Of a DNA stretch of 60,000 nt, positions 12,101 through 21,372 are shown piece by piece. Within the stretch, counting starts at the first letter, position 1. Every line of letters begins with the position of its first letter. The notes below the pieces were generated by a model. The model saw only the letters and a list, made by a program, of their open reading frames with translations, made no database searches and was not told the DNA's origin. Source of the DNA: Membranipora membranacea (lineage: Eukaryota; Bryozoa; Gymnolaemata; Cheilostomatida; Membraniporidae); the NCBI GenBank assembly GCA_914767715.1, contig OU612073.1, forward strand, positions 15,502,001 to 15,562,000. Reading direction: 5' to 3'. The position numbers were made by a program, and so were the translations under genes.

Positions 12101-13626
12101 CCAATTCTACTCTTCTTAATTTCAAAAAGCATGGTATTCTACTCTGTTTTATTTTGAACTCATAACATACATGACCTATATTTGTCATATTATATCACTT
12201 AAGTTTAAGCATTTGTTGATTGATATGGGTCAAACACAAAAGAAATTTCCATGAGAGGGTGATCTTGCTGTTTGCTAAGAAACAGAAGATTGGGCTGCCC
12301 CTAAAGAGGGACGCAAGGTGCCCTAATCCTCATACTGAGAATGTGATACATCCTAGAAAACTAGAATGCATCCTAGAGGTGAGGCCATAGAGGACATCCT
12401 AATCATAAGTGTGCAGCGAGCTGCCAAAACTGAACTGGCACTAATCGGCCACTGGCAGTGACACTTTGATCTTAGCCAATAGGCCGAGAAGCGAGGGTGA
12501 GAGGGTGATCTGGCACCCCTCCCACATCCTACTAGTGCATCATCGGCCTCCAGCCCTTTATAAGCTACTCATTTTCCACCGAACCAGCTGGCAGCTGGGT
12601 TATGATAGACATAATTATACTCGCCAAAACATTTTCTTTGCCATGATCTAGTCAAAATAATTCAAAGTCTACAGAACGACAAAAGCAATGAATTATTGGA
12701 CAGCTAGTTCTGCAGTGGTTATGCAACATTTTTGACTTAGAAATTAGCACTTCTTGGCAAAAATATGTAATGTGGTTGAAATTGTCCCCCCTTATCATGT
12801 ATGAGGTTTTGAAGCCTAGTGTCCAGTACAGTATTCTACAACATCTATCCACTTTAGAGAGCCCGGCTAGGTTGGTGAACTAAGTAAGCTACTATTGTAC
12901 CATGTTTCTGACGATGAAATTATAGCCTATTTTTTTAACCAATTTGGAAAAAGTTAGTAATTAAAAGTATTTGGTAGTTGTAACTGATTGGGCTGGTACC
13001 GCAAAATCCTCTGTTGTTGTGGATTAAGTAAGCAGGACATGTCAGTTAACAGGTAGAAGAAGGTACACACTGATTTTAACTGATACTTAGAATTTCAAGA
13101 AAATATCACCTACCTCCGAGTAGTCCACTTCGGATATGTTTTGAGCTGCCTGACATTGGGTGGCACTTGATGCTGCCACCGAGGCGGTGGTGTTAACTGC
13201 CTTAACCATACATACAATAGCTATTCCCATATTTATTCTGAGTGCATACACCAAGGTGAAAGCTACTAAGCCAACATATGAGAGGACCCAGCGACATGAT
13301 GTTATCGTCTGCCAGAGTGTCTCTGAAATTGATTTTAAAATGATTTGTAAGATGGTTGACATTAGATCTAAGAGCCTGAAATATTTATTGTGACAGTATA
13401 TTGGTGAGTGAAATACAAGTGGTTCCTGAAATCAGGCAAATCAAAAATAGGGATGAAAGGATGAGACAGAGAAAATCAGTGAGGTTGCTGTAAAATGTGG
13501 TGTCTCTGCTTGAGACCCATTGGTAAAAGGGAGAGTTAACAGGTTTTTCAATTACTCACCAGCTGGTATTTTCTCCTCCATATCAAACTTAGCTTGGTTC
13601 TTGTCGCCTTGACCATCTGCAGCCAT
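6185..13626 (-). CDS. SLC17-family (sialin/vesicular anion transporter-like) transporter, copy A (513 aa)
   Basis: Ten exons, all with GT-AG borders: 13560-13626, 13114-13322, 10701-10888, 10256-10424, 9443-9664, 8410-8559, 8026-8158, 7211-7361, 6761-6851, 6185-6346. They sum to 1542 nt, one unbroken frame of 513 aa. The family comprises 12-helix major-facilitator transporters that move organic anions (sialic acid, glutamate, nucleotides, phosphate) driven by protons or membrane potential, mostly in lysosomes, vesicles or the apical membrane. Visible marks: YALRIN in helix 1 (Arg51); a luminal loop with two sequons (NTT, NIS) and one Cys; GGWLAGRYGGKRVM, a loop 2-3 facilitator motif; [12 protein letters not shown] after helix 4; [41 protein letters not shown] in helix 12. 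Odd: Ser187 stands where copies B and C, and as I recall sialin and VGLUTs, have His (PAMH). The C-terminal tail is short and acidic. Start chosen at the first ATG, giving a 22-residue N-terminus like the other copies. Confidence 0.93.
7688..7997. mobile_element. TTAA-flanked MITE in intron 7 of copy A
   Basis: Inverted termini AGTGACAGTCCTA (7692-7704) and TAGGACTGTCACT (7981-7993), each bordered by TTAA, the target used by piggyBac-type transposons. The centre is a perfect 21-bp inverted pair (7830-7850 and 7871-7891), each arm itself a double GATCATAGTG, so the RNA would form a long hairpin. Confidence 0.75.
8641..8710. repeat. 10-bp minisatellite
   Basis: Seven tandem copies of TTGGCATTTT with few changes, in the intron upstream of exon 6 of copy A. 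Confidence 0.9.
11040..11870. mobile_element. Relic related to the hAT-type element at 57.8-58.8 kb
   Basis: Shares several blocks in order with the element at 57805-58786: AAAAACTGCAGTATGT, the GAGCAAAGG/CAAGG block, CACTTGTAAC, AGTACTGTTATGATG-like, TTGTGCTTACAGAG, and the end block AAAGGCCACAGG...CCCACAGCTG. It lies in intron 2 of copy A and lacks a clear left end. A TTCGCG-rich insertion sits at about 11270-11430. The 214-codon open frame here (11185-11829) looks accidental. Confidence 0.55.
11876..12128 (+). repeat. 250-bp direct repeat, copy 1
   Basis: About 90% identical by eye to 14032-14284, in the same orientation. Both start near AAAACATGGCATCTGATA and end in CAGGGCTGCCAAATCGCAAC followed by an AGTAGATCTACTC stretch, which resembles the left end of the hAT-type MITE at 33221. 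The pair brackets exons 1 and 2 of copy A. Confidence 0.75.
12461..12493 (-). pseudogene. U2 snRNA 5' fragment
   Basis: The minus strand reads CGCTTCTCGGCCTATTGGCT followed by AAGATCAAAGTGT, matching the first 33 or so nucleotides of the metazoan U2 snRNA (stem-loop I region) with one substitution and one insertion. The branch-point-recognition sequence (GTAGTA) and all later U2 structure are missing. A TATAAA lies at 12557-12562 on the same strand, 64 bp upstream. It is best read as a broken or retro-copied U2, or as the head of a U2-derived SINE, not a working gene. Confidence 0.7.
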
Positions 13627-14031
13627 TTTTTGGGACTTCTGATTTAGACAATTCTTGAATCACAGCATGAACTAAGTCTTTACTAAAAATATGTAGTTCA
13701 GTAATAAATGAACGTCAGAAAGAGTTTTATAACCTCCTTCTCCTCCTCTCTGAAACTAAATATCATTACAGTTTAAAGCTGATTTCTTCAAGCTCTAGCC
13801 GAATGGTGCTGAAAACAATAAAGAAGAATCACTTATATATGGAGCTCTCTCTTATTTATTAATTCAATGGATTGATGGAGCACTTTTTAATTTACTCGGG
13901 ATTTAATGGTCAAGGTTAGGTGATAAGCGTATACACACTAACTCTTACTCAGCATTATTTTTCCATCAGCGACTTCATGCTGGTTACTCTCTCATACTCA
14001 ATGACAAAGTCCATAAGGGGTTACTTCTATA

Positions 14032-14560
14032 GGATGAAAAACATGGCATCTGATATGATGATGATCTGATCTGCTATATGAAAATAGCCAAAAATAAATG
14101 AAAATGACATATTCATTAGGAATCTGTAACCCAGTGTCAAACTTTTATAAGGAAATCAAGATTATGTCAAGTGATAAAGGATGCCATTTCTTTGCTTTAC
14201 GTAGATAGAATATGTATTTCTATTCATAGCAAACAGGGCTGCCAAATCGCAACAAGTAGATCTACTCTTTTTCCAATTCTACTAGCAAGAAAACATCAAC
14301 ATCAACCTCGACCTTCAAGACGCCTTGCCATTCCTAAATCTTTCAGGCTGGTTACGGATACTCCAATTCCCCAACTGACTTCTACGTGATGAAAAACATG
14401 GCATCTGATAATGATAAATATGAAAATAACCAAAAATAAAAGAAAACTCGACCTTCAAGAAGCCTTGCCATTCCTACATCTATCAGGCTGGTTATGGATA
14501 CTTCAATTCCCAAACCGACTTCTATAGGATGCATTCTATAAGAATGAACTGAACACCTAG
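14032..14560 (+). repeat. 250-bp direct repeat copy 2, plus tandem duplications
   Basis: 14032-14284 repeats 11876-12128. It is followed by two tandem copies of an about 85-bp block (CTCGACCTTCAAGACGCCTT..., from about 14309 and 14445), with a truncated third start of the first repeat (GATGAAAAACATGGCATC, 14393) between them. The region lies upstream of exon 1 of copy A. Confidence 0.7.
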
Positions 14561-14904
14561 AAGAGGCTGCCACAGACTGTGCTGGTGCATATCAGCTAAG
14601 GTCATGGGCATTGTGGTATTTTCCAAATAATAGGTCAAGGAGTGACTGTTGGTGTTCGGGAGTCTCTTTACCTGGTCAACTGCCTCATGATATTTACAGA
14701 AAGTATCTCATTAAATTGTTCAAAGGACTTTCTCAATTAACCGTTAGGAAACTTATACAAAAATCTCACTAAGGTCTTATTGAATAACTCTCATCTAAAT
14801 TAATAACAAGCAACAACAGGTAATGCCCTGTTCCGGAGAGAAGGAAAATGATCACAAGCAAATTTTAACATAACATAAGGACCAGACAGCTTAATGAAAA
14901 TTTA

Positions 14905-15062
14905 GGAGGTAGCACAGTTGGTAAGAGCGCCTGCCTGCCCTCTGATGCGTAAGCGTTGGAGATCCCGGGTTCCGATCCCCCTGCAGTCTACTGACTACTG
15001 AGCTCAGGTGTGCTCCGGCCTACCTGAAAAATAAGAGCAACTTGGCGCTGAATATGGTGACC
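14905..15062 (+). mobile_element. tRNA-derived SINE, copy 1
   Basis: Begins GGAGGTAGCACAGTTGGTAA (A-box-like) with GGTTCCGATCC (B-box-like) about 50 bp on, then a unique body containing GGCCTACCTG and AGAGCAACTTGGCGC. Two other copies share the same order at 23577-23750 (-) and 46704-46846 (+). The head is a RNA polymerase III promoter in structure; it does not fold into a proper tRNA end. Confidence 0.7.
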
Positions 15063-16564
15063 TGTATCCTCAGTCTTCGTACAGAGACAAACTTGCGATT
15101 TTGACCCTTTTTAATCCTTTTATGATAAGAAATTTTTAATGTAAATGGCATGATTGATATAGAGAGACAAACATGTGGAAAAAAGTATCAACAGGTTTTA
15201 GTTATCGTATTTTCTCTCGCTTTGTTTAAAAAATGATACTTAATGTATTTGGTGTTAATGCAGTTTGAAAAGGACAAACTACAAAGATTGTAGATACCAC
15301 TATGGTAATGATAGATCATGAAAAACTACTTTACTTTTATGTGCTGCAGACACTGTTTTTAATGACCTAGAAAGTGATACTGGTGACTCAGAGATTTAAG
15401 CTTCCAAAGATAAAATCCTCCTTGATTTGGCAATCAAGAATAAAAAAATATTTTCAACTAAATAAACTTTGTGTTTGAAAGATACTGAATGCCCTCGATT
15501 CACAGCACAGGATCTGTTAATAGAAAAGTGAGATACAGTTGACGTAGATTGTTTTGTAAAGTTGGTGTGCCAAATTGTGGAAGCATGGCAGTTAGTGTCA
15601 CATGCCTCTGACAGGGTGTCGATGTTAGCAACTGTGTGTACCTGCTGAAACCTGCGAAAAAATTCTGCCACAGCCTTAAGGTGCATGCCTTCGAACATGA
15701 AGCCCTTTTCACAGTCACCACTCCGTATCAAGAGTCAGTTTCCATGCAGAATCTCTTGCTGTCTCCAGGTATTGCTGGTGTATTTGGACGTTGAGTTCAT
15801 ATTAGGTAAAAGCGGACATGTGCCGTGGTTGGAAAATTGATCATTGATAATCGATGTAAAATCACATACACGGTTGAGAGCTACCAGTCTATATGATTTC
15901 ACATTGATTATTAATAATCAATTTTCTTTCACAAGCACATATTATTAGCTTTGCCTATTATGATGTTTTCGAGAGCTATATCCTTTGCAAAAAAATTGAT
16001 GCAGTGTCATTATCCTCAAATCTAGTTTTCCCTCAGGTGATTATCTCCTAGTATTTATAAGCTTGGCATGAAGTATTCCCAATTTCCCCTGATAAGATTT
16101 TCATTTAGTCTTTAATTTTCAGAGCTGAATGCAAATAAAAAGCCCCAAATATCAGTTTTTCTCCGAATAGAATTTCGCTTGTTGACAAATATAATTACAA
16201 GCTATTGACTAAGCTCAAAGTCTAACTCCCGATGGCTGATAACTACCAGTTTTAGTTTTGTCAGCTTGCTGCCCACACAGTTCAGGAAGTTTATTTATGG
16301 CCTCAAATTAAAGATTAAATTCAAAGATGCATTCCAGTCTCTAGGATTGATCACACCCTCAGTACGAGGTTTTAGAGCACCTTGTAATCACCTTTAGAGC
16401 CTGTCCCATCTTCTATTATTTTACAATACATAAATACATTCACAAACATCACTAAAACGAGTTCTGTTATTTCTATGTTCGCTAAACCCCTAAGCACAGC
16501 AAAGCACCCTAAGAATTTTACATCGTCATTCCTTCTGTTATTACAAAAATATATGAGACATATA
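15063..16564. other. Intergenic with one hairpin
   Basis: No supported gene. An open frame on the minus strand (15396-15731) has no splice or start support. An imperfect 36-bp inverted pair (15832-15868 and 15892-15926; arms start GAAAATTGATCATTGATAAT) could be a short foldback element. Confidence 0.5.
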
Positions 16565-18524
16565 GGCCAGAAGCAGCTGTAGCATAAGTTGTTATTGCAC
16601 GGACAATATTTGATGGCAGGATATTGATCACGTCTTATACTTCATTGGTGTATCTTCTGTAAAATTCACTGGATGTACCCAGTTGTAGTGGTCATATTTA
16701 GAAATTAAAAGGTGTTTTGTTTTGGCTTTAAATGTGTGGGGAAATAACTCCTATTCTGTGTAGTCTAAAAAATCTAATCATCAGGGAATTCCAGGTTGAA
16801 ATTGCATTGTGGGATTTGTTGACATGGCAATTAATTCACGAAGTAAACTTGTAGAGAAGTCTGCTCGTATCAGACCAGCACTAATTGAAAAATTTCAATT
16901 GAATTATGTCAAACGTCTTATGGGACTAGTATGATATTGTATGTTCTTAAGACCACTGTCCTGGGGCAATTACCAACAACATTTTTGATGATTCAATTGC
17001 CTCTTATATCATTTTTCGGCTGGATATATTCTGCATAACACATGAGCAAAGAGTTCAATGAGTGCCTCACTTTTCAGCAAAGAAACCCAACTGTCAGAGT
17101 CTGAAAAACTTAGATAGGCCAGCTTCGCATACTTTCCTAACGTGCTAATGACACGATATGGGGATATGCGGTAGCGCTGTCTCTCACCGACCACCTCATG
17201 CAATGATAAAACAATACAATGTAGAACCCAGGACTATAGTCTTGACTTGTGTCAACTGCATCAAACTCTAGACTTCCCACTAATCACATATCGATAGTGT
17301 GAATATTTGGGATATGCAGCAGTGCTGCTGCTGACCTCTTCAACTGGGTACACACTTTTTTCCTACATCAAATTTGTCTCACGTCTAGGCTGCTTTTTGT
17401 CTTGTTCTCATTGAGATGTAGTGCTGTCGCTGACCACCTTTTAAAATGATGTGATAGAATATCTTGTTAAAATCATACATATAGCCGTGTTTCCTGCTGA
17501 CCATATTAATCACTTAACATTTCACTTACCTAACCGATTGTGAAGAAAATTGCAAGTATGCTGCCGCGTTGCCGCTGACATGATTGCTACAACCGGGTAC
17601 TCTCTCAGTTTTAGATTCAGCACGTTGTTCTACCCTAGATATACCCTTGTTTATAACTCATAACATTTCACTTATTATAAGCGATTTTGAAAAAAAAATT
17701 GCGATATGCTGCCGCGCTGCCGATCTTCCGCTGACATGATTGCTACAACTGGGTGCACTAGACCAAGTTTGGTCCATTTGCCTGCATTCCGAGCGGCTTC
17801 CAATCCACTGGTCACGCCGCGGCGTGACCAGTAGATCGGGAGCAACAGGCATGCAGGCAATTGGATCAAACTTGTTCTAGGTTACACCCTTATTTCTTTA
17901 TATTCAGCACGTTATTATACCCTTGAAACACCTTTTATTTAAACTCTTAATATTTCACTCATTAAAAGCAATTTTTAGAGGAAGTGAGGATATGCTGCAT
18001 CGCTGCCGCTGACATGATCGCTACAACTGGGTACACCCTTAATATTGGATTCAGCACGTTGTTCCACCTTTTATTGAATTCTTAACATTTCACTTATTAT
18101 ATGCAATTTTGAGAAATATTGCGGATATGCTGCCGCAAGACAGTATCATACTAACCTCATAAAGATCTGACATTATACTTATTGAAAATTTTAAATTTGT
18201 CCTGATCTAACATGAGCAGACTTCTGCAAGTTTACTTGGTAAATAAATTGGCAAGTCAACAAAATCCCCACAATGCAGTTTCAACCTGGAATTCCCTGAA
18301 GATTAGATTAGTAATAATACACAGAATAGGAATTATGTCCCCACACATATAATGCAAAAACAAAACACCTTTTAATTTCTAAATATGACCACTACAACTG
18401 GGTACACCCAGTGAATTTTACAGAAGAAACATCAATAAAGTATAATATGCGATCAGTTTCCTGCCATCAAAAATTGTCCATGCCATTTTTTTATAGAGCA
18501 GTTACAGCTAGGCTGCTTCTGGCC
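16565..18524. mobile_element. 2-kb long-TIR element, copy 1
   Basis: Ends GGCCAGAAGCAGC and GCTGCTTCTGGCC; the inverted termini extend for roughly 370 bp with divergence (shared words include TAAAATTCACTGG, GTACCCAGTTGTAGTGGTCA and GGAATTCCAGGTTGAAA). The body holds three to four tandem units of about 120-140 bp (GCAGCATATCC... GTGAAAT... ACAACGTGCTG). The middle is a foldback (17758-17880) around a perfect 26-bp palindrome at 17807-17832 (centre CGCCGCGGCG). No transposase frame is visible. The second copy at 30927-32929 is in opposite orientation. Confidence 0.8.
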
Positions 18525-19507
18525 TTATACGCTATTCAAATGACCATGGCTGCCACATCTTATTCTACTCTTCAAGATTTATTGCCAGTCATGGTATGAT
18601 ATTGTTTTCTCACAATTAAGGAACATCTGTGAAATTCAGTTAATCAGGAAAGCAGCCCAATTAACCTTCTACACTCCATGATAACCGGGCCTGGTGGCCG
18701 AGTCCAATGTCGGTCAGTCACAGTTTGGAGGCAAAAAGTGGCAACCTTGGACTATTGAATATTTTTCATATCGCGGATATGTCACTTGGGTCTTGTTGGT
18801 CGCCAGATCTATTAAAAATATAGCAGATTGCGTCAGTTTAATAACTGTATATACAACTATCCTTTATTATTGTCAAGTTTTAGGATTCACTGCATCCATT
18901 TAATATTCCATTAACTTGAATTTGAGCACTTTATGAATAAAGTCACTGCAAGCCATAGCAAATAGATTGAAAGTTATAGAAATGAAATCACGTTATGGAA
19001 TAAGCAACAAGTGGAAATTTTTGTTGTGTTCATGACGTTTAGGACAGCTCTAGATACACAATTTTTGTATCTGCTTCTAACTTCTGACTCAGTAATTAAC
19101 CCTGTCAGGAAACTACAAAACACAAATGTATGTCATACAACGCAAAATATATGCATGTACCCGCTTTGACAATCTATCTAGTGTATTAAGTCACAGGCTT
19201 CTCTATAATCTGTAACTGTTTATTCAAAAACTCTTTTGTCAACGACAGTAGCAATACTAAAAGGCAGAATGAAGTGTTCAAGATACATCACTTATTTGTG
19301 TTTCCTACCTGTAATATTTATGTGACCATGTTTGACATTGTCGGCTGAATTCCAAGTTGTTCCCCTCTACCCCCTTCCTTTTACCAACCTAGCTTAGAGC
19401 TTGAAGCTTAGAAATAAATGAGGCAGAGTGATACATATTGGAATAAATATTGTTCAAATCAAACAAACAACTGACTTTCAAGAACTATTGCTATAACAGA
19501 TCAATGC
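18525..19507. other. Intergenic, nothing recognised
   Basis: No exon with splice support, no RNA gene and no clear repeat seen in this 1-kb stretch downstream of the small basic peptide gene. Confidence 0.5.
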
Positions 19508-19513
19508 TTTATT
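19508..19513 (-). terminator. Poly(A) signal of the small basic peptide gene
   Basis: AATAAA on the minus strand, only 8 bp beyond the stop codon at 19522-19524. Confidence 0.7.
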
Positions 19514-19521
19514 GATGATGA

Positions 19522-21313
19522 TTATCGGGCTGACTTCGAAGTCATCATCTTCCGTTTCACAGTATTCTTTTCGGCTCTCAGGTTACCCTTGTACTCCTGT
19601 ACTACAAAAAGTGATTAAAAGGTAAATAAACATAATCCATTGAGTTTCTATAAACAATGACAATGCATCACCGCATAAGAGAGATTGACGTTGAGGCTTA
19701 TTGCTACTTGTCCCCACATGTCGATAAAAGGCACAACTCCGCATAATAACGGATTTTCAATAATGATTCCTGATCAACACGAGAAGCTAACTCAAGCTCA
19801 AGGGAAAATTAAAGGTTGGGATAGTCTCAGTGATCAGACAGCTGCAAGCTGAGAGTTAGTGGCATAACATTATCAAACACTAAATTACATTATCAAACAC
19901 TAAATTACATTATCAAACACTAAATTACATTATCAAACACTAAATTACATTATCAAACACTAAATTACATTATCAACACTGGAATTGAGGGTTTGATAAT
20001 GTGCCACTAAATCCAATTGTAGCCGTCTGAGAAATAAGTCTAAGGTTGGCTATGAATCAAATGACATGTTATATACTAAGACTCCCCAATGATGGTCAGG
20101 TACCTTATACAACTGACTATTACTTTCCATCTTTGTGAAGACAGCAAACTGTCAACAGATAAACCCTAACGTTTGCAACGGTCAGTTGGGATACCTTGCA
20201 AATGAATCACAGTCTGATATTGTATGAACTTGTAATATATTTCCTAGCATAGCTTTTGATTGTGTTGTAGTGCTTGCATATTCTGCTGCCTTAGCTACTT
20301 CTACATTCATATGTAGGAGAAGTTAATGGAACATTCGATCACATCTTGGCATTATTGCGAGCCTGTCCCAATAATATTTTTTTACGTATACAGGTTCCGG
20401 GAACAAAAAAACAAGCCTTGTTGTAAACTACTAGGAAAGGTGCAAGGCACACTTGATTGCCTGATTATTTGTTGCCAGGTTCACTGTCAAATAACTCTCT
20501 GGAGTCTAGAGGAGGAAAAGAAGAAATATCTTACATCTGTTCTCTCGCAGCCATTTTTCTAGCTTGAATGCTCTTATCCCTCTGTGAAATACATGGTGTC
20601 CATCTGAGTCAGATCCAGAGACTGTTTTTTCAAAAGAGCCGGCTGTAAGTTATAAGTAATGGTGTACAATATGAGGTGCCATTTGTAAAAATCCTTATTG
20701 AAGCCATATTGAATAATGAGCTACGCACATTGAATAATGAACCCAACACATGAAATAATCAACAACACATATTCAATAATGAACACTGCACATCGCAGAA
20801 TCAACACAGTTCATCAAATAATGAAGGCATCACAAGCAATAATGAACCACCCATTATAAAATGAACTGTACAGGTTCCAGAATGAACTGCACAGATGGAA
20901 GGAGTGCTGGATTTTTTTACAAATGGCACCTCATAATACAAATCCAATACCATAGACTTAATATTAAATCTATGCCAAATACTTATTAAGTAAGTAAAGG
21001 CTTAAACTAAAAGTGATCAATTGTGAGCGTGTCTCACGGAGTAAAGGACTATTCACAGTCTTCCTGGCTTAAGGGTCATTGCCAGAACATGTCCTGAATA
21101 TCACACACCCGTGATATAAGCCTGTGTGACTGATATTTTGGGTCAGATTAACTATGAGTTTAACTCATAGTAAATGTCACAACTTAAATCAAACTCAAAT
21201 CTAGCAATGATTATATGTGTAATTTAAAAACCAAGAGCTGATAAAATCTTACCAAAGGATATTGTCACAGCTAATAATACAAAGACAGTGAGGACTATAA
21301 CAAAATTCCTCAT
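19522..21313 (-). CDS. Small secreted basic peptide, two exons (46 aa)
   Basis: Exon 1, 21253-21313, starts at ATG and ends at a GTAAGA donor; exon 2, 19522-19601, follows an acceptor ending TTTTTGTAG. The phase-1 join gives 46 residues. Residues 2-20 are strongly hydrophobic (MRNFVIVLTVFVLLAVTISF), a textbook signal peptide. The rest is about 26 residues, Cys-free and basic, with KGNLRAEKNTVKRKMM and SKSAR at its end, so it would be a linear cationic peptide after secretion. A KRK site could allow further cleavage. A TATATATAT box lies 51-59 bp above the ATG, and AATAAA follows the stop by 8 bp, so all gene parts are present. The 1.65-kb intron carries two MITEs. I recognise no family; a neuropeptide-like or antimicrobial-like role would be guesswork. 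Confidence 0.65.
19820..20041. mobile_element. hAT-type MITE with internal 20-bp tandem array
   Basis: Flanked by a perfect 8-bp duplication AAGGTTGG (19812-19819 and 20042-20049). The subterminal sequence is inverted (CAGACAGCTGCAAG... / mirrored ...CCGTCTGAGAA). The centre is five exact copies and one partial copy of ACATTATCAAACACTAAATT (19867-19980). Fragments of the same family occur at about 42307-42360 and 52125-52170 (GTGTTTGATAAT.TAATGCCACTAACTCA). Confidence 0.8.
20672..20933. mobile_element. TA-flanked MITE with internal AATAATGAAC repeats
   Basis: Inverted ends TGAGGTGCCATTTGTAAAAA (left) and its mirror (right, at 20914-20933), with TA on each side. The inside is an irregular array of about ten AATAATGAAC-like words separated by CA-rich spacers. 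It sits in the intron of the small basic peptide gene. Confidence 0.75.
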
Positions 21314-21363
21314 TGTTGTGAAAACTAAGTTTCGACTTGCTATATTGATCTCTGACAGGAAAC

Positions 21364-21372
21364 TATATATAT
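21364..21372 (-). promoter_or_regulatory. TATA box of the small basic peptide gene
   Basis: TATATATAT, 51-59 bp upstream of the ATG on the minus strand, leaving room for a start site about 30 bp downstream and a very short leader. Confidence 0.5.

Noticed and set aside
15396-15731. 111-codon minus-strand frame
   Set aside because: No splice sites, signal peptide or family; neighbouring sequence is repeat-rich. Possibly a transposon remnant but not supported.
19867-19980. CRISPR-like or regulatory direct-repeat array
   Set aside because: Repeats are contiguous without spacers, and they lie inside a MITE in an animal genome; simple tandem expansion.
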